9,193 bases of DNA, taken from positions 1,728 to 10,920 of the forward strand of contig DOUU01000184.1 in assembly GCA_003520425.1 (NCBI GenBank), in the 5' to 3' direction. Positions within the stretch are counted from its first letter, which is position 1. Every line of letters starts with the position of its first letter. Positions 1-5,970 of the stretch are shown in pieces. This stretch comes from Deltaproteobacteria bacterium. Its GTDB lineage: Bacteria > Myxococcota_A > UBA9160. Made by a program: the position numbers and the translations under genes. The notes beneath the pieces are model-generated. The model saw only the letters and a program-made list of their open reading frames with translations. It was not told where the DNA came from and made no database searches.

Positions 1-1
1 G

Positions 2-337
2 CAGATTCGACCCGCCTCTGAAGCTCGCATTGGGCAGCGTATAGACGCCTTTGTCGTCTTCTCGGGTTGCGAAGAATCTTCGATCGGCCTTTGTCAGATC
101 GACGGTGACTTTCGCGTCCTGAAGCCTGACGGGAGTGTCTACTTCGAGCAGAGCAAGGTGCCGCTCTGGGGTTCGCTCGCACCCGGGAAGGGAATGGTCC
201 AGCTCGGGCACAGGCAGCTTGAAATCAAAATCGAGCCTACCGACCCCCTAGGCGCCTACCGGATCATTGCGAAGGTCCGCGATCTTCAAAGCGGAAAGAG
301 TGTTGATGTTGAGCAAGCATTTGTAGCTACGAAGTAG
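2..337 (+). CDS. C-terminal part of an unidentified, probably secreted protein (5' end outside window)
   Basis: The frame is open from the window edge to a TAG at 335-337 and gives 111 residues, so the start lies upstream of this window. I do not recognise a named family. The visible part looks like one beta-rich domain: GDFRVLKPDGSVYFEQ, then a LWGSLAPGKG turn, then IEPTDPLGAYRIIAKVRD, ending in AFVATK. The pattern 'polar substance ... DPLG-Y-v-a-V-D' is typical of small immunoglobulin-like periplasmic proteins of unknown function, which is a resemblance only. Two cysteines (GCEESSIGLC) near the visible N-terminus could form a disulfide, fitting export. The reading is supported by sensible protein composition and uninterrupted length. 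It lies in the stretch I interpret as a decayed island. A small 5-bp hairpin (346-359, CGACT/AGTCG) follows the stop but has no T run, so I do not call it a terminator. Confidence 0.6.
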   Translation, partial: QIRPASEARIGQRIDAFVVFSGCEESSIGLCQIDGDFRVLKPDGSVYFEQSKVPLWGSLAPGKGMVQLGHRQLEIKIEPTDPLGAYRIIAKVRDLQSGKSVDVEQAFVATK

Positions 338-464
338 GCTAAGTCCGACTGATTAGTCGCAGAGTGTCTCGACCCAGAGCTGCCTCCCACCGGAACTACG
401 TTTGCTCCGCCGGGCACGATTCGAAGAGCTGCGAGAAGATCACGGCCGCTCATACCACCTCGTC

Positions 465-472
465 GAGGGAGG
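465..472 (+). promoter_or_regulatory. Shine-Dalgarno sequence deciding the start at 483
   Basis: GAGGGAGG lies 10 bases before the ATG at 483. It favours that ATG over the in-frame TTG at 402, which has no comparable site and would add a charged, non-hydrophobic extension to a membrane protein. Confidence 0.55.
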
Positions 473-482
473 CAAGCACCCC

Positions 483-785
483 ATGATTCTTCCGATGATG
501 GGCGCACTTGCAGCTCTGGCTGTATGCGGCTTGTTCGTTGGACTTGCGTTCTGCTTCAGTCCCATACTGCGCGGTCTCGCCCCGTATGTCGCGATCGGAT
601 CGGTCGCAGCAGCCATCGGAGCACTCTCTTGTTCCTGGGGGTCCGCTGTAGCCCTTGAATCACTGTTTGGCTCTACGGCTGGAGGGATCGGGTTCTTCTC
701 CGGCTACATGCTTGGCGGCCTCGCCGGCGCGGCCGGTTCTATCTTTGTCGTACATCGCGTGCGCCCCCATTGGGGTGGGGAGTAG
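483..785 (+). CDS. Small hypothetical membrane protein, about three transmembrane segments
   Basis: A 100-residue, strongly hydrophobic protein that I cannot assign to a family. Three membrane spans are apparent: residues about 4-27 (GALAALAVCGLFVGLAFCF), about 33-56 (APYVAIGSVAAAIGALSCSWG) and about 68-93, a glycine-rich segment with GGIGFFSGYMLGGLAGAAG. The C-terminus is short and basic (HRVRPHWGGE), which would place it in the cytoplasm by the positive-inside rule. The small-residue (G/A/S) richness suggests tight helix packing. The start at ATG 483 is chosen for its ribosome site. The next gene begins within or just after its stop, so the two are probably translated together from one mRNA. 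No motif tells transporter from anchor or immunity-type protein, and I infer no function. Confidence 0.55.
   Translation: MILPMMGALAALAVCGLFVGLAFCFSPILRGLAPYVAIGSVAAAIGALSCSWGSAVALESLFGSTAGGIGFFSGYMLGGLAGAAGSIFVVHRVRPHWGGE
777..782 (+). promoter_or_regulatory. Shine-Dalgarno sequence favouring the GTG start at 791
   Basis: GGGGAG ends 8 bases before GTG 791 and overlaps the last codons of the membrane-protein gene. The alternative TTG at 770 has no such site, so the GTG is preferred. The choice changes only the first seven residues. Confidence 0.4.
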
Positions 786-790
786 GGGCA

Positions 791-1300
791 GTGGCCGGAA
801 CACTCCTGGGGCTCGTTCTGATTGCCGCTGCGCCTTCGCAGCCGATCAGATTCGAGCAGTTCGCCGTCTCCAAGACGTTCACAGGTGAGGCAGCCTCGCC
901 CAATCTCGCAAGTCATCCTAGAGCGCGAACGTATCGGACGGTGCTTCGCACGGAGGCGAAGAGTGGCGCAAACTTCGCTGGTCACTTCACGGTCGTTCGG
1001 ATTGGCGCTGGCACTGGTACTATCCTCCTTGCCGTCGTGGACGCGCTCTCCGGCGCTGTGTACTTCCCGAAGCACCCTGCTCTCATCTCCTGGGCAGGCT
1101 GGTGGCATGACCCCTACGGTCCCGTCTACAGAATCGACAGCCGCCTTCTGATCGTTTACGGCCGGTCCGGTTCAGAAGACGCGCCATACGGTATTTCCTA
1201 CTTCGAGTGGACCGGCCACGACTTCAAGCTCTTGCATTTCGAGCCGCGTGATCGGGGCGCACCCTACGGATTGCGCCGCCCAACTCCCAACGTCCTGTGA
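791..1300 (+). CDS. Probable exported protein of a widespread uncharacterised family (NFAGH motif)
   Basis: 169 residues from GTG 791 (176 if TTG 770 is used). The N-terminus AGTLLGLVLIAAAPSQP resembles a short signal peptide, though it lacks an n-region positive charge. The body follows a pattern I know from many hypothetical periplasmic proteins: a 'F-V-xTFTGxxAxPxLxSHPxARxYRTVLR' opening, then SGANFAGHFTVV (residues 58-69), a loop, VVDALSGAVYFP (82-93) and RIDSRLLIVYG (114-124), closing with a YFEWTGHDFKLL strand (138-148). In members I recall the loop after the NFAGH strand has a W-G-C-G-T-x-C pattern; here it reads IGAGTGT, so both cysteines are absent. The last ~20 residues run past the family's usual end and abut the recombinase remnant, so they may come from a junction. 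It sits 5 bases after the membrane-protein gene, suggesting co-translation. The biochemical role of the family is unknown. Confidence 0.6.
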   Translation: MAGTLLGLVLIAAAPSQPIRFEQFAVSKTFTGEAASPNLASHPRARTYRTVLRTEAKSGANFAGHFTVVRIGAGTGTILLAVVDALSGAVYFPKHPALISWAGWWHDPYGPVYRIDSRLLIVYGRSGSEDAPYGISYFEWTGHDFKLLHFEPRDRGAPYGLRRPTPNVL

Positions 1301-1692
1301 GATCCGTCCGTGAACGACAGATACCGACTTTCTTTGTTGACCGCCTCGCGGCTAACCCGCGCAAGCCGTGCAGCTTGGAAATTGCGGAAGTCGTCCGCAG
1401 TGAGATCCCCTATGGCCCTGTCCCCGAAGTGGAGTCGCAGTCGCCGGATTACACTCTCGGCGGTCTCAACACTGGCGGGCTTCGCAGTAATCCGCAGCTT
1501 GGTCAGGTACTTGTCAGCAAGCTCGTCGAAGCTCGGGCCGGCATTGCGGGACTTCTCTGCGAGAATCTTCGCCCGAACCTTTTCGGCCTCGGCGACCGTG
1601 CGGCCGGCCGGCCGACGGACTCGCCGTCCGTTCACACGGACATCCACCCACAGCACCCTACCCCGTCGGACAATCCCCTTCGGTAGCTCCAC
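1264..1692 (-). pseudogene. Tyrosine recombinase (phage/island integrase) remnant, N-terminal half only
   Basis: The frame encodes 142 residues from a GTG at 1692, of which about the first 122 look like a genuine integrase. Residues 1-48 resemble the small arm-binding domain (LPKGIVRRGRVLWVDVRVNG, then RRPAGRTVAEAEKVRAKI). Residues 54-121 resemble the SAM-like core-binding domain (SFDELADKYL, VIRRLRLHFGDRAIGDLTAD). Similarity stops near AVNKESRYL, around base 1320, and the rest is unrelated sequence to a chance stop. The catalytic domain with its R-H-R-Y residues is absent, and the full protein would be roughly two to three times longer. The start has no convincing ribosome site. It cannot catalyse recombination as it stands. 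It lies about 95 bases from the 3' end of tRNA-Cys, the position expected for an integrase that used that tRNA as its attachment site. Its 3' end overlaps the end of the convergent + strand gene by 37 bases. Confidence 0.75.
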
Positions 1693-1787
1693 GTGCAGGC
1701 GTATCGACCAACTCGGGGTGTGACCAAAATAGCCGGCAACTTGGGCACAGTGGGATGCGGGACAGATCTGTAACTACTTGAATTCAC

Positions 1788-1812
1788 TGGAGGCGGCGCC
1801 CGGATTCGAACC
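1788..1812 (-). other. Possible island attachment site: 3' end of tRNA-Cys
   Basis: Integrases of this class commonly recombine at the T-arm and 3' end of a tRNA gene, regenerating it. The integrase remnant lies just beyond this 3' end, making this block the likely attL/attR core. I see no second copy of the T-arm sequence in the window, so the other end of the element, if it survives, is outside. This is inference from position. Confidence 0.3.
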
Positions 1813-1861
1813 GGGGATCAGGGATTTGCAGTCCCATGCCTTACCACTTGGCTACGCCGCC
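1788..1861 (-). tRNA. tRNA-Cys (anticodon GCA)
   Basis: Read on the - strand, a 74-base cloverleaf with CCA encoded (1790-1788). The acceptor stem GGCGGCG (1861-1855) pairs perfectly with CGCCGCC (1798-1792). The D arm is GCC...GGC, the anticodon loop CTGCAAA gives GCA, and the T arm is CCCGG-TTCGAAT-CCGGG. The discriminator base is U (1791), the identity element expected for tRNA-Cys. The outermost anticodon-stem pair appears to be U-U, the only irregularity. It decodes UGC/UGU. No clear sigma-70 promoter could be assigned upstream (bases above 1861). Confidence 0.95.
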
Positions 1862-1895
1862 GTCGGAAGACCCCAGGGCGAGCCAGCACGTGGCC

Positions 1896-1913
1896 AGCCT
1901 CCCAGGGGAGGCT
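1896..1913. other. Perfect inverted repeat / hairpin upstream of tRNA-Cys
   Basis: AGCCTCC and GGAGGCT form a 7-bp stem with a 4-base loop (CAGG), followed on the + strand by TTTA. It resembles a weak intrinsic terminator for rightward transcription but has only three T's and no + strand gene ending nearby. It lies about 35 bases upstream of the tRNA start on the other strand. Role unknown. Confidence 0.4.
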
Positions 1914-1926
1914 TTATGTAGCGTGG

Positions 1927-1952
1927 GCTCCGAAGTTCCGCCGCTTCGGGGC
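1927..1952 (+). other. Second hairpin in the 1862-2152 intergenic region
   Basis: GCTCCGAAG (1927-1935) pairs with CTTCGGGGC (1944-1952): nine pairs including one U-G wobble that forms only in the + strand RNA, with an 8-base loop. A third possible stem lies at 2043-2064 (CCTCC...GGAGG enclosing CGG-TTGA-CCG). Together they could form a structured leader for crcB if its promoter lies upstream. I see no fluoride-riboswitch core here. Otherwise this 291-base gap holds no gene I can support. Confidence 0.3.
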
Positions 1953-2152
1953 GGAGAGATCCCAAAACCGAGCGATCACTGCTTGAATCGAGACCGGAGC
2001 TGGGCCCGCCCAGGCATCAGCTCAGCGCGATCCAATGGCCCCCCTCCGCCGGTTGACCGGGAGGAGATCAGCGAAACAGCTCGCGGGAGTCCCTCCCTTG
2101 GGTCCATCGGCCGGCGGCGCGCGATTTCCCGGCTCATGGTAGGGTCGGTCCG

Positions 2153-2527
2153 GTGCGTTGGTTGCTTCTTTTCATCGGCGGCGGGATCGGAACGATCTTC
2201 CGCTATCAGCTCTCCGGCCTCGTCCAGGACCAGCTCGGGTCCGCCTTCCCGTGGGGCACGTTCGTGGTGAACGTGACAGGCTGCCTCGCGATTGGGCTGC
2301 TAGCGACGCTCGCTGACGAACGGGGCATGCTGGGCTCTCCTGCGCGCCTCTTTCTCATGGTGGGTCTGACCGGCGGCTATACCACCTTCTCGACCTTTGG
2401 GCTTGAAACGTGGCGTCTGCTTCAAGCGGGCGAGTTCGCCCCGGCTTTTGCGAACGCGGTTGGAAGCGTGGTGGTCGGCCTCATCGGCCTCTTCATCGGG
2501 GTATTCCTCGGGAGGCTCGCCCTATGA
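2153..2527 (+). CDS. crcB: Fluoride ion channel/exporter CrcB (Fluc)
   Basis: A 124-residue protein of the normal CrcB length, with four membrane helices: about 2-20, 33-53, 66-90 and 98-120. Known family members form dual-topology dimers in the inner membrane that let fluoride leave the cell down its gradient, reducing toxicity. The signatures are present: GGIGTIFRY at residues 10-18; PWGTFVVNVTG at 33-43 with the conserved Asn40; and GLTGGYTTFSTF at 71-82, which carries the two phenylalanines (79 and 82) of the Phe-box lining the fluoride path and the Thr/Gly region around the central Na+ site. The start is GTG 2153; an ATG at 2136 is out of frame and no strong ribosome site is visible, only AGGG around 2141-2144. 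The stop overlaps the next gene's ATG (ATGA). No recognisable fluoride riboswitch lies upstream, so regulation is unclear. Confidence 0.95.
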   Translation: MRWLLLFIGGGIGTIFRYQLSGLVQDQLGSAFPWGTFVVNVTGCLAIGLLATLADERGMLGSPARLFLMVGLTGGYTTFSTFGLETWRLLQAGEFAPAFANAVGSVVVGLIGLFIGVFLGRLAL

Positions 2528-2883
2528 TGGTTCCGCGCGAAGGCAAGTTGCTGCGTATCTTCATTGGGGAGAGCGACCGCGCAGCGGGTCATCCCACCTA
2601 TGAAACGATCGTCGAGCTGGCTCGAAGCGAGGGCCTTGCAGGTACGACGGTGTTGCGAGGGATCGAGGGCTTTGGCCGTTCGAGCCGAATTCACACAGCT
2701 CGCATCCTCAGGCTCTCTGAAGACCTCCCGATTGTGGTCGAGATCGTGGATGCCGCGGACAAGATCGACGCCTTCCTGCCGAAGCTTGACCCGCTGGTGA
2801 AGGGCGGGATGGTGACCCTTGAGCGTGTGGAAGTCCTGGTCTACCGCTCAGACGACACGAAGAGTGGCAAAACACCAGGCTGA
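2524..2883 (+). CDS. DUF190 (PII-like) protein coupled to crcB
   Basis: 119 residues, essentially the whole DUF190 domain. The characteristic run is visible: LRIFIGESDR (10-19), GHPTYETIVELARSEGLAG (22-40), TTVLRGIEGFG (41-51), RIHTARILRLSEDLPIVVEI (55-74) and a closing VTLERVEVLVY (97-107). The family has a ferredoxin-like trimer fold related to PII signalling proteins and is often encoded beside crcB; it is presumed to regulate or assist fluoride export, but its exact job is not settled. The ATG at 2524 overlaps the crcB TGA by ATGA, so translation is probably coupled; a second ATG follows immediately at 2527 and could be used instead. The last ~10 residues (DDTKSGKTPG) are polar and probably disordered. 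The identification is firm and the function inferred from association. Confidence 0.92.
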   Translation: MMVPREGKLLRIFIGESDRAAGHPTYETIVELARSEGLAGTTVLRGIEGFGRSSRIHTARILRLSEDLPIVVEIVDAADKIDAFLPKLDPLVKGGMVTLERVEVLVYRSDDTKSGKTPG

Positions 2884-2901
2884 GCACGCTCGGGAGCTAG
2901 C

Positions 2902-5900
2902 ATGGTACGAGTGCCTCGCCTCGATCTCCCCGCCCTGAAGCGGGCCTTGCGCCGCCGGCGCAATCTCGTCCTCCTCGGGGTCCTTGTGCTCCTGGTCGCC
3001 GGGCGCGTCGCGCTGCCGTTCATCTTGCGCCGGGAAATCGTGTCACAGACCGACAAGGCGATTACCGGTCACATCGAACTCGATGACCTCGATCTCTCTC
3101 TCTTCCGCGGCGGAGTGACGCTGCACGGGCTGCGGGTCTACGCCGAGAAGCTCCCTACGGGGCCTCCTTCCGGTCGCACATCGGGCTCCGGCCAAACCGA
3201 GCCGGCGGTTGCCGCTCCCAAAGGCGCTCCCATCTTTTCCGTGTCGCACCTGTGGGTCCAGATCAGCTGGTTCGCGCTCGTGCGCAAGACTCTCGCCGTC
3301 AAAGAGATCGCGCTCGATACCTTTTCGGTGCGCCTCGACCGCGCCCGCGACGGAGGCCTCGTGCTCCCGCACCCGCAGCCCTCCCCGGGGCCGGCACCGC
3401 CAGAGCCCGAGCACAAGACCGCGCGGCCGTGGAAGGTGTTCATCGAGCGTTTGCATCTGCGGGATGGCCAGATCGGGTTTCGCGATTTCGCGGTGGCCGA
3501 GAAGCCGCAAGAGTTCGAGACGACCGTCGAAGCCCTCGACGCCCAGCATCTTGCGCTTGTGATCGACACCTCGGGCGCCACGCCCGGAAAGATTGACCTG
3601 GATGCACTGATTGGCGGTGGTCGGCTCGTGCTTGACGCGACCTACTCGATGAAAGCAGCCGGACCCGCGATCGACTCCCATCTCACGCTCACGGACTTCC
3701 CAATCGGCGGCACCCGCGTCTACCTCCCTGATCTTGGTTGGAGCGACTTGCACGGCCTCTTTTCCGCGAACCTCCATCATCTCTTCGAGCTGGGCGGTGC
3801 GCACCAGGTGTCGGGTACGGTGACGCTCGCTGACGTTGCCATGGCCGTACCGGGCACCGCAGAGCCTCCTCTCGGCTGGAAGGAGCTCTCCGTCGAAATC
3901 GGTAGGGTGGACGTCGTCGGCCGAAGCGCTGCGGTGTCAAAGGTGATTCTCGACAGCGCGCACGTGCTGCTCGATCCCCAGGGGCAATCGTTCGTGCCCG
4001 CGGTGCGGCCCAAGAAAAAGCAGGAGGTCGCGGCTGTGCCGTCCGCAGTGCCTGCGGCAGCCCCTTCTCCCACCGCAGCGCCGCCATGGACCTGGAAGGT
4101 GTCCGAGTTGGTCGTGAAGGCCGCGCGCGTCGACGTCCTTGGGGGAAGCCGCCCGCTCGCGCTCGTCATCGATGCGAAGGTTGACGGACTCTCACATGAA
4201 TTGGGGAACCGGGTGCCGTTCTCCATCACGGTGGGGGAGGGGTCGGGCTCGCTGGCCGTCGACGGAGGCTTCACCGTGGCACCGCCAGGCTTCGATGGGA
4301 GCATTCGAATCGCGGATCTTGAGCTTGGCCCTCTCGTCGAGCCGTTCGCGCCTGCGATCGGACGCCTGCTCCACAGCGGGGCCGCCCGCGCGGAGCTCAA
4401 GCTGGCGGCCGGTCGACCCGCGAGCCCCGATGCCCCGAGCGAGGGCGGTGTGCGCGCGTCCGGGAAGCTTGGCGTCACCGCTCTCGAGGTCGTCGATGCC
4501 GATCCCAAGGACTTTCGCGTCGCCTGGAAGGACCTCGCCCTCGAGGCCGGTGAGCTCTTCGTACCTGGAATTCTCGGGCAAGCGGGTGCGGCAAAATCCG
4601 GCCCCGTTCGGGTCGCCCTGGACCGGTTTCAGCTGACAGAGCCCGCGATCCGGCTGACCAGAACGCAGACCGGCCTTGTGCTTCCACAAACCGGATCTTC
4701 GCCGGCACCCACCGGAGCGACGAAAGAGGGAACCGAACCCGCGCCTTCCCCAGCAGCGGCCCCCGCCAAGGGTGACACCGGAGCACCGGTCGAGGCCGAG
4801 GTCAAGCAGATGGAAGTCACGCGGGCCCGGATCGAGGTCACGGACCGCACGACGAAGCCCTTCTACCGCGCGGAAGTCTTCCCGCTCGATTTCATGGCTA
4901 CGGGAGTGCGCTGGCCCGGACCGGCCGCGAAGCAAGTGAAGCTCTCGGCCCGAACCCGGGAAGGCGGATTGCTCGTGGTGAAGGGAAGCCTCGATCCGCG
5001 CGGTTCCGTTCTTTCTGCAAAGCTCGAGGGGTTGCCCCTCGCTCCGTTTAACCCCTATGCCACAGCGACCGGCCACAGCGTCGGCGGCGGCGCCGCGGCG
5101 CTCGAGTCGCAGATCAAGTTCGCCGGTCCGAAATACGACGCGAATACTCATATCGTGATTCACAAGCTCGATGTGCGGGGCGAGGAAGGCAATACGCTCT
5201 TCCTTGAGCGGTTTGGAGTTCCCCTCGAGCTCGCACTCGCGCTTCTCACCGATGTAGAAGGCGACATCGTCCTTGACGTACCGCTCTCCCACGATGCCAG
5301 CGGGACGAGCGCCGGCATTGGCACCATCGTCGGCGAAGCGCTTGCCCATGCCCTGCTGAATGCCATCGCCTCGCCGCTCAAGCTCATCACCGCGGTTGCC
5401 GAGATCGGCGGCAAGGCCGAAAACCTGGCGCCAAAGGCCCTCGCCTTCTTGCCCGGCCGCACAGAGCTCGCTCCCGGCGAGGCGGATCGCGTGGATCAAA
5501 TCGCGGCGCTCCTGGTCCGCTCGCCGGGCCTCCGCCTTCATCTTCAGGGCGACACGGGCCCCGAGGACGATCGCTGGCTTCGGGAGCAGGCGCTGCGTAC
5601 GCGCCTCGAGGGCGGCGAGGGTCTCGCTGGGCGGCTTCGCGGCCTCACGACCGAGCGCGGAGAGCGCAAGGCGGCCCTCGCCTACCTTGCCGATCGCGCC
5701 GCGGGCAAGGACACGACGCTCCCCGAGGAGTACAAGCCTTGGTTTGAGGCGAAAGTGGCGGCGGAAGTCGTACCGCAGGAAAACCTCCAAAGCCTCGCGG
5801 CCCAGCGCGCGGCGAGGGTGCAGTCCCTTCTCGTCGAGGGAAGCGGCATCGCCGCGGATCGCATCGTCCTCGACCCGCCGTCAAGAGAGGGCGCCCAGGG

Positions 5901-5970
5901 GCAGCCTTCCGTCGCTCTCGGTCTCGGTGCCGCGCCGCGCCCCGCCAAGGCCGAGGCATCCGCCCCCTAG
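2902..5970 (+). CDS. DUF748 / AsmA-like envelope protein, 1022 residues
   Basis: A large protein with a basic N-terminus (KRALRRRR) and one membrane anchor at about residues 21-42, followed by a long periplasmic part. The opening after the anchor (ITGHIELDDLDLSLFRGGVTLHGLRV) is the AsmA/TamB-like start seen in DUF748 proteins, a clan of beta-rich bridges thought to carry lipids between inner and outer membrane. Three Pro/Ala-rich linkers (about 154-170, 367-397, 594-632) each precede a similar strand pattern: WKVFIERLHLRDGQIGF, WKVSELVVKAARVDVLG and VKQMEVTRARIEVTDRT. From about 834 there is a C-terminal DUF748-type segment (ALAFLPGRTELAPGEADRV at 846-864, then LRLHLQGD), reminiscent of an OmpA-like fold. 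ATG 2902 has GGGAG five bases upstream and lies 18 bases after the DUF190 stop, so it may be in the same transcript. Its TAG shares the CTAG at 5967-5970 with the convergent gene. The family is clear; the substrate is unknown. Confidence 0.88.
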   Translation: MVRVPRLDLPALKRALRRRRNLVLLGVLVLLVAGRVALPFILRREIVSQTDKAITGHIELDDLDLSLFRGGVTLHGLRVYAEKLPTGPPSGRTSGSGQTEPAVAAPKGAPIFSVSHLWVQISWFALVRKTLAVKEIALDTFSVRLDRARDGGLVLPHPQPSPGPAPPEPEHKTARPWKVFIERLHLRDGQIGFRDFAVAEKPQEFETTVEALDAQHLALVIDTSGATPGKIDLDALIGGGRLVLDATYSMKAAGPAIDSHLTLTDFPIGGTRVYLPDLGWSDLHGLFSANLHHLFELGGAHQVSGTVTLADVAMAVPGTAEPPLGWKELSVEIGRVDVVGRSAAVSKVILDSAHVLLDPQGQSFVPAVRPKKKQEVAAVPSAVPAAAPSPTAAPPWTWKVSELVVKAARVDVLGGSRPLALVIDAKVDGLSHELGNRVPFSITVGEGSGSLAVDGGFTVAPPGFDGSIRIADLELGPLVEPFAPAIGRLLHSGAARAELKLAAGRPASPDAPSEGGVRASGKLGVTALEVVDADPKDFRVAWKDLALEAGELFVPGILGQAGAAKSGPVRVALDRFQLTEPAIRLTRTQTGLVLPQTGSSPAPTGATKEGTEPAPSPAAAPAKGDTGAPVEAEVKQMEVTRARIEVTDRTTKPFYRAEVFPLDFMATGVRWPGPAAKQVKLSARTREGGLLVVKGSLDPRGSVLSAKLEGLPLAPFNPYATATGHSVGGGAAALESQIKFAGPKYDANTHIVIHKLDVRGEEGNTLFLERFGVPLELALALLTDVEGDIVLDVPLSHDASGTSAGIGTIVGEALAHALLNAIASPLKLITAVAEIGGKAENLAPKALAFLPGRTELAPGEADRVDQIAALLVRSPGLRLHLQGDTGPEDDRWLREQALRTRLEGGEGLAGRLRGLTTERGERKAALAYLADRAAGKDTTLPEEYKPWFEAKVAAEVVPQENLQSLAAQRAARVQSLLVEGSGIAADRIVLDPPSREGAQGQPSVALGLGAAPRPAKAEASAP

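Noticed and set aside
346..359. CGACT-GATT-AGTCG hairpin after the first stop codon as a terminator
   Set aside because: Stem of only five pairs and no T run follows.
338..482. Integron attC site between the first two genes
   Set aside because: No paired RYYYAAC/GTTRRRY core with the expected symmetry could be found.
364..486. A 40-codon + strand frame (GTG 364 to TGA 484-486) overlapping the next ATG by ATGA
   Set aside because: It has a plausible overlap and two cysteines, but no ribosome site, no recognisable motif and a GTG start; too short to support.
1836..2270. A 144-codon + strand open frame across tRNA-Cys and into crcB
   Set aside because: It runs antisense through the tRNA and out of frame into crcB; composition is Ser/Arg/Pro rich, typical of a GC-rich shadow frame.
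4192..5790. A 532-codon - strand open frame inside the DUF748 gene
   Set aside because: Long antisense frames are common in high-GC genes; its product shows no domain and the + strand protein is clearly a known family.
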